Assembly (NCBI GenBank): GCA_030144725.1
Contig: JASKMD010000003.1
Location: forward strand, 13,438,376-13,502,375
Origin: Haematococcus lacustris
Lineage: Eukaryota > Chlorophyta > Chlorophyceae > Chlamydomonadales > Haematococcaceae
Reading direction: 5' to 3'
DNA: 64,000 nucleotides
Positions 31,201 to 43,205 of this stretch are shown here, piece by piece. Each line of letters starts with the position of its first letter. The first letter of the stretch is position 1. A program made the position numbers and the translations under genes. The notes under the pieces were generated by a model that saw only the letters and a program-made list of their open reading frames with translations, was not told where the DNA came from and did no database searches.

Positions 31201-34200
31201 GAGTGGCTGAGTTTGTGCCAGGCACAGCGCTGGCTGAAGGGGAGATGCGACTGGCCATGGGAGGTTTTGATGCCGCCCGGTTTGAGGAGTACAACAGACA
31301 GGTCAGGTCAACCTGGGGCTGGCTCCCTGGGGACCCGAGGTTATGTTGTCAGCCTTCTTTGAACCATGGCCTCATGATAATACGCCCTGCATGGCCCCAG
31401 CGCTGCATTCCCATCGGGGTAGCATGAAAGGCTGGCTGCATGCTGCTGTTAGCCCCAGCGCTATCCCTGACACCAAACTTCATCTTTCACTCAACGTGCT
31501 CTTTGTACTTCTCGTACTTCTCGTATCTCAGTCATGTGGGGCCATGTCCCTTCAGCCATGTGGCTTGCTGAGCTGGAGTTCGAGTGTGGGTGGTCTGGTG
31601 CAGATGGACCTGGAGATGCAACAGCGGGCTGACCAGCGGGCATATGATTCTGACCAGGAGCGTGAAGAGCAGGTGTGGCAGCTAGACACTGCAGGCTTAG
31701 CACTGCACCCGATGGTTAGCTGGGGCAATGATGCTTGTGTGCTTGAACTGTCCCCTTGCCTCATGGAATGATTGGCAGGAAGGAACGATTGGTAAATTAG
31801 TCTGGCGTGACACTGACACCTGCAACATGTAAAACATAATCACAACACAAAAAGGGTCAACACAGCTAGTCATTTCCATCACTACAGCCTACTCAATGAC
31901 ATCCTATCTGCTCCACCCCAAACTTTGCATCCTACCGCATGCTCCTCTCCTCTGTGGTCCGCTGCAGTCCATGCTGGCCTGGGTGGCAGCAGCACAGCAG
32001 CTCCAGTTACTGTGCATGGGTGGTGTGCCCTATACCACACTATGCTCTACCACTCCGTCTCTGCCATGTACTTACAGTTGCAGTTGCATGACCAGACTGA
32101 TGTGCTGCATGCCCAATGTCCAGGCAGCTGAGCTGATGTCGCACCAGGCCCTGACTGCTGAGCAGCAGGCAATACAGGAGCAGGAGCGGCAGGACAAGCA
32201 AGACCTGATGGCTCTGTTGCAGGTGGGTGGTCCCACCCCCCTTGATGCTCGCCTCCTGACCCCACCGCTGCCAACACACACTGCTGCTGGTCCGTGGTCA
32301 TTGCTTCTGCCTGGGCCAGGTTGTGGCCAGCGGGCAGCATCCCCAGCAGCAGACTGTGCCTTTTCACTGGCTGTCACCCGCTCTGCACACGACCCTGCTG
32401 CCTGGCTCTCCTAACCACCTTGGTCCCGTGGCTGCTCATGCTGGGCTCTGGCCTTGTTGACTTGCTCCATGCCCTGCGCCACACCTGCATAAGACTGCCA
32501 ACTGCCAGGCTGCTGCCCTGCCATTCGCAGCAAACCTGGGAGGAGCAGGACAGCTGGATGGATGAGTACCGCACACGGCTAGGTCCCCAGGAGGATTACC
32601 AGGGGCAGCCGCAAGGCCGCCGCAGCACGCAGAGCAGCCCTGGAGGGCAGGGGCAGCAGCTGCTGGGTAACATGCGCAGTCCCAGCCCAAGGTATGTGGC
32701 CCTGGGCCCCTGGCACGCAGTGACACCATGCGGTGAGGGCTAAATGACTCGAACAACACAGCAGGCAACACACTGACCCTGCATGACACAAATGTTGGCT
32801 ATGTGGGAGTGCTAGGTGCTGGCAGCAGGCGCCAGGTGACAGGTGACAGGTGGTGCGAGCAAGGGGTCCAGGGGGTGGGGCTGGGAGTTCCTGGTGTGTC
32901 CTCAAAAGCTTATACAGCAACACTACGGAACACTACTCCTGAACTATCCATGCAGTGTCAACAATAACAGCCTTCTTGTCCCTCACTAGGGCCTCCATTT
33001 GAGCCGGATCATAAGTACCTACTAGGTGCCACTAGCAGCCACTAGCAGCCACTAACTAGATCCGACTCAAACAGTGTTATTGGGCTGTGTGGAGTAAACC
33101 CAATGCGCATGGCACATGAGCCCGTCTATCACCTACAATATTGCCTGACCACGAGGGCGATGTGTAGAGTTGGCATGACAAAACATGCACTAATCGAAAG
33201 CTGATCACAGCTCAGCAAAGGGGGGCACACACTACTGTGCCTCAGCAGGCTGCTGCTGGGAACACGAACCTTGTTTCTTGTCGCTACCCTTCCGCTTCTT
33301 CTTAGCCATCACGCGATGCGCAGTGCGACGGGCGGTGGCCTTTTCTAGCAACTTGGGTTTCCCGTGAAAAATACACGATTGTGTGAAAATACACAAGTGC
33401 TCTGTTACAGCCTTGGTCGTAGGGCATTATAGTGACATACTGGCATACAGGCTAGCCTTAACAACCAAGGCAAGTGGCATCTGGGTTTGGTGGAGGTCTT
33501 GCGACAAATAATATACACGGTTCTACAACAAAGAACGCTCCCGACATTGGGAGAGCCAGGCAGATGACATCAACTGACATTCCTGTAACTGCCCTTATGT
33601 GCCTGTAGCTGCCTGTAGCTCTTGATGGGCAACACACCCTGACCCAAACTGGTTGGCCACAACAATAACAGCCCGGTTGCAAGGGGGTTCAGCACACCCC
33701 ATCAGGTCGTGCTGGCATGCCTGCCCGCTTCCCTGCTCCCCTTGCATGCCCCACTGCGTGCAGCCGGCCAAGCCACCAGCCCCTATCCCCCAGTGACGAG
33801 GCCCTCGTGGACGGCTCCTTCATGCCCCTGCTTTCGCCTGGCCTGGTGGCAGAAGGCTACGTCTCTGAGGGGCCAGATGGCTATGTGCGCAGGTCAGTGG
33901 GCATAGCGCCACATGCATGGGGTTAGAGCCAGTTCCATGCTGTATTAACAATGCATGCCATGAAGAGCCATTAAACTGACATGACAAAAAAGGATCAGCA
34001 AGAAGTAGGATGCTTGATGTGCATAATAGCTACATGCAACGAATGGTCAAACCACAGCCGCTCCCCATCCATGTGCCTTGATGCTCCATAATGAAATACA
34101 GTTCGCCGCTGGGTCTTGGAAATTGTACTGGCACATCACGGCTCTACTGCTCCATCCACCACCAGCCCAAGCCAGGCACCCCACCATTCCATTGCGTTAT

Positions 34201-37200
34201 TGCATGCTGGGCAAGGGCGCACCAGTTGCACACTAGCTGCTCATGGTCGCTTGACCCGCTTGACCACTGTGCAGACCCCAAGGAGGGGGAGGAGGTCTTC
34301 GTCCCGCTGGCCGCCAGCGCCCCTTTACGCCCACTGTGCCTGAGCCCATGGCCTTTGAGGAGCGGGCAGCTGCCCGGCCTAAGCCCATTAGGACGGTGTG
34401 AATCCTGCAGTCATCTTCTTAGCGCTGCTTGGAACTACCCTGCTGCCCCTAACCTCCAATGACTTGCTGACCTGACGTGACCTGGCCTGACCAGACTCGA
34501 CTTGACCAGGCCAGGCCTGCTAAACCTGACTTGCTTTGCTCAAGCCTGCCCTGCATTGCACTGTTCAGGTCTGCGCTGCCTCACCCCTGCATTGGCCTGA
34601 CTACAGCTACCAGTGTGCCCCTTGGTGTCACTAGCCATGCCCCTAGTCACTAAAGACACCTTTACTCCGAATTTACAAAAACACACCTCCTATGGCAGCC
34701 ACCTGCACGCTGACATCTTCAAATTTCTGGTGTCGGCACAGCAGCCAGCTTCACAGCCACATACAAGCATACATGGCAGCGCCTGTTGCAGGTCAAGCTG
34801 GAGCAGGACCTAGCCATCAAGCAGCAAGAGGAGCAAGCAGCCAGGCACTGGCGCCACAAGGCCCGGCCAGTGCCAGAGTGAGTAGGCAGCTGGCAGGGGT
34901 GCAGCCTGGCCGCCCCACATCATATGGTGCACCTGCACTTGGCAGCGCTCCTGCACCTCTGCGCGCACTCTAAGTGGTAGTAGCAGCCAGCTGCTGTAAA
35001 TGTTTTCCGTTGGCATTGGTTCAGCCCATTGTCCTGCTTCATGTGTGCCATGCTTCATGCATTCCGCTAGGTTGCTAGTGGTGAGCACATCATGCAGATA
35101 TGTAGACACAAAGCCCCTCCTCCATTGTCTGCTGCACTGCGGGGAAGGAATGATCTCTTGCTCCGCCTTCTTCTGTATAACTGGCATGCTGTGGTCAAAC
35201 GGGGCCAAGGCATGATGGTTTGGCGGGGGCAAGACACTGCACGATGCTGTGCTTGGATAATGTCTGTGCAGCGCTGTGCTGGACCAGCGGTACCAGCAGA
35301 TGCTGCTGGAGGCTGAGGTGCGGCGGCAGATCAACAAGGACACCAGGTTGGCTGAGCTGGCCAGGTGCGCCACCGCCTCACCCCCTGCAGCCTGACCCCT
35401 GCAGCTCCCGGCCTGGACACAACAGCTTGCTGCACTGCCCCGCATGCGTCTATCCACCTGCCTGGCTATGGTGCTGGTTTGGTTTAGGCAGCCATGCCCT
35501 TGCCTTTGCTTACACAGTAAAGCACCTAAGTTGGGACACCCCGTTTTTCGTGTTCTCTTGATTCTTTACCGAAAGCCCCCGTTTCTTTTCCGCGCATCGC
35601 GTTCTTAGGTGGTTACTAGGGTGGTTGTCGGCCCGCGTCATGTTTGCGCGTTGTGGGAGCAGAGATCTCAACACTGCCGGGGCCGCCGGTTTGAACCCCA
35701 TCGGGAGTTAAGGCCCGGCCGCGACTACCAGGAGCGTTTCAGGAAGCTTCCCTAACGCTCCTAGATACCTTGGTGGGTAACAAAGATGGTGCAGTCGGTG
35801 CGCTGTGTCAAATGTGCGACTGTCCGGCCGTAGCGCTTGCCATGTTGGGAGGTAATTTTCGCATGTAACAAAAAATGGCCTTTCTACTTGCAGAGCTCAG
35901 GCCCCGGCCCTTGCTCAGATGATCACCGCTTCTGCCACACGCGCTAGGTGGTCTAGCAAAGCTTCTAACGGGGCACGCCACAGGGCTAGCATGCTTGCAG
36001 CCGCCGCTCGGGCCCTCTCCAAGTTCAAAAGGGGGGCTACGCGCCCTTCTGTGCGTGCTGTGGCAAAACAGCATGGCGTCCCCCGCTCCAACCTCAACGA
36101 CTTCATCAACATGGGGGGTAGGTTGCTACAAGGGGGAGACTGACAGCTTTGACTTAGGCAGAGGGGATGCAGCTGGTCAGCATTGTCAAGGGGGTATAAG
36201 CGTAGGGTAGGGGGGTGACCAGATTGGACCTCCTTGGAGTAGTGCAGTGGGCCTGCGAGGTCCGTATGAGCAAGGGCCTGCCACACCTCTTCCGTGATGC
36301 AAGCCCGAGCAGCAATTGAAGCCATGGAATTAAACTGAATTTAAGAGTATGAATTAATTAAAAATATTACCATACTAAACGAAGTCATTGAAGCGGGCCT
36401 TTGCCAAGACAGGCTTATACACCCCCAACAAGGAGCAGCTGCTGGCAACTGCTTAAGCCTCCATCCAAGCTGGCAAGAGCACGGCGACTCTGGCACAATG
36501 GAAGGCCTAAATGTGACCAACGATATGATGGATGCAACTTTCAGTTGCTCAATGGAGGAGCAACCTCCGTTGTATTTTCGGGCAGTGGGCCACTTCTACA
36601 ACAGGCAGGAGCTGGAAGAGCAGCTTTCCATGAGGGCAGCTCAGTATGGCAGAGGGGCTTGCGTGGAGAGGGGGGTGCACATCGTGGTGCTTTAACTTTC
36701 GACTCACAACACAGCTTTTATGTGGATTTTTGGTGCCATCTGGTGCTAGGACCTATAGTGATACAGTGCCGAAAAGGGCAGGACCAAATTTCTCCTGGAA
36801 AATGTTTATACTTGAGCGTCTCAACATAGGTGCACTTAGTTTGGAAAACCGGTTTTAGGGGGGGTATCCCACTGGCCAAGTCATAAGTCTCCAGTCCTTG
36901 AGAATTATACTATCATATTAATATTATACTATTAGGCATCGGCAGCTAGAGGACTTGTAGATCTCTCCAACGATATGAGTTGCATTCGTTTTGTCCAAGC
37001 AAGTGATGAGTTGTGCCACCCCCCGTTTCAAAATGTCCCAACTTAGGTGCTTATCTGTGTACATGTGCTTGTTCAGCATGGTTGAACAACCCTTCTCGTT
37101 CCAAGAGCGTGATGAGCAGCGCAAGATGATGCAGGAAGCCATTGCAGCAAGGGCTAAGGATCCCAATCGCTTCCAGGTGAGAGCAAAAGGGCCAGCTCCT

Positions 37201-40111
37201 CCGCCCCATTCACCCCATCACCACCCTCACTCAAATTGGTAGTAACCGTTTACCTTGGCAGCTGGGCCTGCATCACTGGATGCTGGTGCTTGATTGCAGC
37301 AACACTTTCACGCAAAGCCTGTGCCCACGGCTGTCAAGATTGAGAAGTTCAAGTTCATGCAGGTGCGTGTCCCATCAGCAGGCCCAGTAAGGGAAGCATG
37401 CCTACACTAACCTCTTGCTACGCATGTTGCTTGCCCTGCCACAACACCACACTATACCACACTATGCTCTACCACTCCGTCTCTGCCATGTACTTACAGT
37501 TGCGTGCCATCCTGCACGTGGGTGTGATGATGACCATGGTCATCATCATCGTCGTCATCATTGTCGCCATCATCAACATCATCATCATTACATGGCACTT
37601 GCAGTGCTGCAACTCACACAGACTCCTTATGTCATGTTGCAAGCTCCCGTGTTACGGGCACGCCATGATCACTGGGGCTACATGGCTCGTCCAAGGTGGG
37701 CACCAAGGCCTGCAGCCTGCACTAATGTGGTGTGTGATGGTCAGATGGAGTTGGAAGCCAAGCGGGCTGCAGCCCGAGCACGCATGGAGGAAGCCAGAGC
37801 TCTGGCCCGCCAGCGCTTGCAACAGGACGTAGACCATCGCCAGGACAATGCTAAGCGGTGTGTGCTGCGCATGTCCACAGCTTCACCCTGCTGCTATGAC
37901 GTCAGCAGGTTGGCAGGTCTGCCTGGACAGGGTGGTGCTCCCTGGACACGAACATGACCAACAGGCTGGGCATGCCAGCTCACACAGCACTGCCAAAAGC
38001 AGCTACAGAGTCAGGGCCAGGGTGGGGTGAGAGCGCTTCTTTGTACCTGTTCCTTCCTTAATGCACGCCGGCTCTGCCAGAGTAGTCTTCTTCTTCTGGG
38101 CACGTCAAGGATATCTTCTTCTGCGGACATATTTGACACCCTGCTGATATGCCTGCTCTCTTGTCTAACCTCGACCATCACCACCCCTGGCAGCTGTGGC
38201 TCCTCTGAGCCCATCCTGGTCTGTTGTGACTGTCTGTGACTGTGTGTCTGTACCCTAACCCCTTTGTTTGTGACAGTGCCAGGTGGACAACGATCCAGGC
38301 ATCGGTAGCAGCCTGCTGACCTGGGGTGAGCTGATCCTGGCTGCCTGCCTGGTGTCACTGTGCTGCTGCCACACGTAGGCAGTACCAGGAGCGGCTGCGC
38401 AGTATAGATCCCATCTGGAACCAGAAGTACGACACCAAGCCGCCCGGGGCTGTGCCTGACTTTGACATGATGCACAGGTGAACCCCTGCACCTGCCTGGC
38501 GCCGGCAATCCAGTGTGCAGCCCGCCAGGGGACCCACCTCCCCCATGGCACAGTCTAGGGCTACAGACATGGCAAGGCTTACAGGAAGATGGCCTGCCCA
38601 AGTCCACAGTGGCAAGGCAGCCTGCCTCTTGCAGCTCGCATGTGGCATTTGCTGTTGCCCGGCATGTGGGCAGGCTGGTGGCGGCAGGTGCACCTGAGGT
38701 GCGTACACCTGCCTAGCCTCTGCCTGCTTTCTGCCGCCACCACTGCCACTGCAGCAAGTGGGAGCAGCGCATGGCGACCATGCGGGCCCTCAACCGCCGC
38801 CACATGACAGTGCCCCAGGAGTTCGGGACACACACCGCCCGCACCCCGGCTGAGGTCAAAGCCAGGGAGGCCAAGGCAGGTGCACCCAGTCCCAAGCTGC
38901 CTCCATAGTATGGCTAGCGTGCTTCTGTGCTGCTTGCCATACTTCCCTGGTGTGTACTGCACATGTGTGCTTGTGTGGTGCAACGGCAAGTGCAGCTATG
39001 GAGTTTCCCTCATCAGCCCAGTCCTGGTCACCATCCACAGCTGAGCTGCCCCAGCTGGGCCAGAGTTCATCCACCAGCACACACCCTGCCCCTCAGCTGG
39101 TCACAACCCCTGCGCCTCTTCACCACCACCTTGCGGCAGGCCTGCAACACCCACCTTGCGCGCCGGTGCTAGGATCACTGCCGGCATCAGTAGCTCCCTC
39201 GTGCCAACTTCCTGTTCGATGGGTCCTCTGTGTCCTCATGTGGCATGCCTGGACCGTCACCCCTCTTCAGCTAGCAGCAGCTGGAGTTACTGGACCTGCC
39301 ATCTCCACCATGATGGTGTCCTAGCTTGCATGCATGTCATGCATGGCTCGTTGTGGCCCTGGCGCTTTCAGGCCTTGCAGAGGCGTCAGCGTATCCTGCT
39401 GGAAATGCAAGCAGATGAGGAGCTGCTGCCAGAGTCCCGCTGGCCCTTCAAATCGTTGCGGGGCAGGGTGCAGCCGCAGCCCCCGCCTGTCTTCACCCAG
39501 CCGGATCACAAGGTGAGTGCCTAGGGTGGTGGACAGGGCCTAGTCTTGAAGCCCCGCGTAGCGTACTGTCACAGGCCACAGCAGGTCGGTGCAGGCTGCT
39601 GAATCTTGCTGCAGATGCCACTGCCAGATGCCACTGCCAGTTGGTGCAGACTTGCTGCAGACCTCTCCAGCCCATTGCTGCAAGTTTGTGCAGGTTGCTG
39701 CAGGCAGCCACTTCCTTCTGCCGTGCGCAGGTGTCAGACACGCGCGCCAACATGCTGCGCCGGGCCAAGACGCACCAGGCACGCCGCCAAGGCCAGTTTG
39801 ATGACCCTGAGGACAAGTGAGGCCGCTGGAGCTGGCTGGGTGCAGCTAGGGTGATAGGTCAGGGCGCAAAGCCTGTAGACCACAATTGTATAAGAGTGCG
39901 ACTGTGGGAAGGCTGGGTGGCATGACCAGCTCCTGCCACCCAGCCATGTGGGCTGGTGTGCGGTGGCTGCTGCTGCAGGGAGCGCAAGGCGCTGCTGAGG
40001 GCCCGCACAGAGGCTGAGGAGCGCGCCAAGGTGTACATGGCACTGAAGACCAAGCAGGCCTACGGCAAGCCTTCCAGCAGCAGCATGCCGGCCGTCAACC
40101 ACGGCAAGTAA
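25282..40111 (+). CDS. FAM161: FAM161-family centriolar/ciliary protein
   Basis: FAM161 (UPF0564) proteins bind microtubules in the centriole inner scaffold and ciliary base. Phase-consistent exons: 25282-25606, 25811-25908, 26022-26727, 27042-27129, 27793-27914, 28339-28543, 29664-29833, 30740-30883 (left edge unsure), 31156-31301, 31604-31672, 32124-32222, 32531-32691, 33794-33892, 34275-34395, 34792-34877, 35272-35364, 37077-37176, 37300-37362, 37622-37857, 38379-38477, 38755-38875, 39372-39512, 39731-39816, 39979-40111; about 1,230 residues. The N-terminal third is Ser/Pro-rich. The family core is PTVPEPMAFEERAAARPKP, RHKARPVPDAVLDQRYQQ, EQPFSFQERDEQRKMMQ and FHAKPVPTAVKIEKFKF, then basic coiled coil. 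The 5' end is unresolved. The intron at 38,876-39,371 has a GC donor. Introns hold several mobile elements. Confidence 0.87.
27505..27575. other. Near-perfect inverted repeat (hairpin) in a FAM161 intron
   Basis: ccctacttatgatacacc at 27,505-27,522 pairs perfectly with ggtgtatcataagtaggg at 27,552-27,569. After one mismatch a further five pairs (caagg/ccttg) extend the stem inward, leaving a loop of about 17 nt. This is the size of a small-RNA precursor hairpin or a minimal foldback element. Confidence 0.85.
28584..28942 (+). repeat. Local direct duplication in a FAM161 intron
   Basis: ggcacagtcagtctggccag and following (28,584-28,658) recurs as ggcacagtcagactggccag and following (28,859-28,942), ending in gctcaagtccagac in both. 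Inside lies a 75-bp segment (from cagaccaacaacacttattc) that recurs at 51,774-51,850. Confidence 0.75.
28955..29335 (-). pseudogene. Fanzor C-terminal fragment with 3' module, in a FAM161 intron
   Basis: The minus strand reads CYWPDQGALPAKGKEYPG, YKRLRDKPPKAQQQQQ and PAEAQ with a TAG stop, identical in type to the copy at 62,745-63,612. The conserved 3' module then runs down to ccctcactagggcctcc at 28,960. RuvC-III and everything before it are absent. Flanking sequence to about 29,440 (cctgtagctgcctgtagctc) is shared with the element near 33,640. Confidence 0.82.
32975..33460 (-). mobile_element. Internally deleted Fanzor-type element in a FAM161 intron
   Basis: The minus strand holds a 25-codon frame (33,309-33,232): MAKKKRKGSDKKQGSCS joined in frame to QQQPAEAQ and a stop. 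The first part is an NLS-like Fanzor start and the last part is the Fanzor C-terminus, so the whole nuclease between is deleted. Downstream lies the full 3' module, ending at ccctcactagggcctcc (32,980). The left boundary is uncertain; shared sequence with the 29-kb copy reaches about 33,640. Confidence 0.78.
35520..37052. mobile_element. Pogo-like TIR DNA transposon, degenerate, in a FAM161 intron
   Basis: A perfect 19-bp inverted repeat (aagcacctaagttgggaca) marks 35,520-35,538 and 37,034-37,052. TA occurs at both outer edges, with one extra A on the left. It contains a helix-turn-helix frame of CENP-B/Psq type and pieces of a possible transposase C-terminus (KRAFAKTGLYTPNKEQLL at about 36,384-36,437). 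It lies between FAM161 exons ending at 35,364 and starting at 37,077, so splicing removes it. The right end is only 25 bp from the exon. Confidence 0.82.
35919..36143 (+). pseudogene. Transposase DNA-binding (HTH) fragment
   Basis: The frame includes AARALSKFKRGATRPSVRAV and KQHGVPRSNLNDFI, the pattern of an HTH_psq/CENP-B N-terminal domain (AL..f..G...sir..Ak.hgvprstL). The frame stops after RLLQGGD, and the DDE catalytic core is not recognisable. A minus-strand reading of the same area shows nothing better. Confidence 0.62.
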
Positions 40112-40500
40112 CCAACCCTGACCGATGATCACTAGGCAGGGCCGCCTTTGTTGTTGTATGCAACACTGACACTGAGCTGCTGCTCCACATCACACCTGCC
40201 TGTTCAGAAGCGGTGACTGCTGCTGTGCACGCAGTGCATCTGTGCTGTAGGGGTGGCTGGAGCTGGTGAAGTGGTGGTGCAGGGTCAGGATGGCAGCGCA
40301 GACAAACTAGTCAGGTCAGGGTCACACTGCAGACATACTGGCAGGGTCAGGGTGGCAGCGCAGACAAGTTGTTGCATGTTCAATGCACTGACAAACGGAG
40401 AGGCATTGTGAGACGCGTCATGAGCCTCATGAGTCATGATGCACCAATACATGGAGGGGATCTAAGGGACACTTTGTGAACGTTTTGACCTGGCGTGCAG

Positions 40501-41050
40501 GGCTCGGCTCCAGCGGCCAAGACCCCGGCGTAGCGGACGAGAATGCGCAATCCGAGAATGAGCCGCGGCGCAGCAAAGCAGAGCAGCGCGAGTTGATCAA
40601 AGCCAACGCAGCTGTCCCGGTGCAGCATGTGGAGGCGCGTCATGCACAAGTGAGTGACATCACGCACCTGCAGCGCTGCCAGGACGGCTGTAGCGGGCCC
40701 TCTGACCAGCACCCCCTGCTGCTCCTGCTGGATGAGCTTCATTGGCAGTGCTGAGATCACACCTTGTGCTACCAGCAGGGCTTGCTCAAAGTGGTCATGG
40801 GGGCTGGATGAGGTCCAACTCAGCCATTGGTGTGAGGTCACACTCACGCATTGGTGTGTGAGGTCACACCCATTCCTAAGCGTGAGTCCACGCTCAGTCA
40901 TCCTCAGTCACCCAGGGTGGTGTGTGTGGTGTTTCGTCCGCCCTTGCCCGTGCTCAGGTAGAAGCCAAGGTCAGGAGCATGGTGGAGGGAGCGCTGCTGC
41001 AGACCGGGCTCAGTGCCTATAATGCGTACACGTACCAGGAGACGCCATGA
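40501..41050 (+). CDS. Two coding exons of uncertain ownership downstream of FAM161
   Basis: Exon 40,501-40,649 (acceptor gcgtgcag, donor caa|gtgagt) reads GLGSSGQDPGVADENAQ and EPRRSKAEQRELIKANA. Exon 40,958-41,050 reads VEAKVRSMVEGALLQTG then SAYNAYTYQETP and a stop. They join in phase 0. The first needs one base from an upstream exon, whereas the FAM161 TAA (cac ggc aa|gtaacc) could itself be a donor in phase 2. They may be an alternative FAM161 3' end through an unseen small exon, or a small separate gene whose start is missing. Confidence 0.45.
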
Positions 41051-41714
41051 GGGAAGTTGGCCTTCACCGATGAAGCAAGCAGCTGGTGGTATTCTTTGGT
41101 CAGGGCCTCCCAACTCTGATGTTTTGGCATGTAAGACCGTCACATGCGACCGATTGCTCCGGGAGCAGGCCGATGGCTTTAGCCCCGCGCGGCATGGCTT
41201 AAACGCGGACTCTAGTTACGACAGCAACCAGTAGTTGCTTCGATTGTGGTCGGCAGGGTGGTTGGGATCCGCCAGCCACCCTCAAGACATCGCGCAGTGC
41301 AGGCGTGCTCTTGGTGCTCTACGCATAGGCGCTGCTGCCAGCCCGCGAGGTGAGGTGCACGCAGCAGTTGCCACCTATCCTGCGCCAGCACAGGTTACCC
41401 GACGAACATCTGATGATGCAGGAGTTTCCGAGTACACCTCAGCACACCTCAGCACACAGAAAATCCAGCCAAAACTCATAGAGATGTCTTATTTTTGTGC
41501 TGGCCGCACTTTCAAAGACTACTCTACTCATATGCTCAGCTGTGACAGAAGAAGCAATATTACTTTCAAAGCTCAGTGAGCCTTAGCGTGTCAATTGCAG
41601 GTGCCCAAGCACCACATAAGTTTCCTGCCCACAGTACCTGCCAGCAGCCCACCCTAGCAGGCCCAGCCGCCTACCACCACCTCCCAGCCCCTCCTCACTG
41701 CCCTTTTGCTTGAC

Positions 41715-43172
41715 ATGCCACGCGTCCCAAAACAAACTAGAGCAAACAGAGCCAACGGGGCAAAGGCTAAGGCTCGGCATGAGGCAGCCCAGAGCATGGA
41801 GCAGCTCACTGCTGCGCATGCAGCCCTCACCGCTGCACATGCAGTCGTCACTGCTGAGCTTCACAGCTCCCGGGAGCTGTACAGCCAGCTGAGGGAGCGG
41901 CACTGCAGCCTGATGGTCTTTGTTGATCAGCGTGAGCAACAGCAGCAGTTAGACCTGCTGGAGTTTATGCAGCAATTCAACCAGCTGGAGGAGGCGTTCT
42001 TGCAGCAGCTGCAGGGCACACAAGCCCAACTCACTGACACAGCGGCTGCCCTGGAGGCCGCCCAAAAAGACCTGGCAGCGGCCCGCACTGAGCTGGCCCA
42101 CACCAAGCAGCAGCTGACCACCACCAGCATCAAGCTGGAGCAGCTACGGGCACAGGTGGCCGCAGCCAACAAGGGCTTCAACAAGGACCAGCGGGACAAG
42201 TGGAACCTCGTGATGCGCTCCAGGGTGTCACTGCCCTTCTTGCGAGGCATGCTCCGCAGCCAAGGCACTAAGCCAGCCATGCAGCCAGCCTACCACCCAG
42301 CCCAGCTCGACCCTGCCATTCGACCCAGCCGTTTCTCATCAACAAGCACATCCAGGCACTGTACGAGTACTTGTACGAACACAGCCAGCTATTCTTCCAG
42401 CTCCCTCACCTGCTGGCAGCCATGGGCTCTTCAAACGCTTTGTACGCACAGAAGGCAGCTGAGCAGGTGTTGAAACAGCGGGACATGAGGCTGCAAGAGT
42501 GGGACGTGCACCAGCGGCAAAAGCAACAACAACAACAGGGGGGGCGGCGGCAGGCACCAAGCGGGCAGCAGTTTCTGCCATTCGGGGCTGGCGGTGAGGC
42601 ACCTCCACGCGGTGGCCCTAGTAACAATCCGCGTTGACTTCGGTCGCACGGATTGGCTAAGCTACCTCACCACCGCACCCAGCGGTATATAAATTGGGAT
42701 GCAACGGGAGAGCCTTCCCAGGCTTGAACGGGCACCGCTTTGTCCAGCGGAATACAAATGAGGTCCGGGTGCCGCACACGACTGCTGCGGGTCATCGAGC
42801 TGTTGTGGAGTTGCTGGCGTCGTCAAGGAGGGAGCAGAGCTACCTCAACGCGGGACGTTGGCTGACAGCTGAAGTTTGGGCTTTTGGAGCCTGAACTTCA
42901 GCTTTTAGTGCGACATCCGGCGGACAAGGCTGAAATTGCTCTCGTCAACGAGGAGAAGAGATAGGTCCAGCTGCCGAGTGCACTAGTCTTTGCTCCTCTC
43001 ATGCCTCTTTGTTTGCCTTGGGTGCTAGCTGTGGTCTGTGGCTACAGCTAGGGCAGCTTGGTGGGGACATGTCCAGCCTGTGTCCAACGTTTGGAGGTGG
43101 GAGCAGGCCGCGCCACAGGCGGAAGCTCCTCCCTTAATGCACGCCGGTTTGTACCGGAGTAGTTTTATTTCT

Positions 43173-43205
<33 letters not shown>

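Noticed and set aside
35918..36325. Minus-strand frame MASIAARACITE onward
   Set aside because: It is the antisense of the HTH transposase fragment, whose plus-strand pattern is much more family-like.
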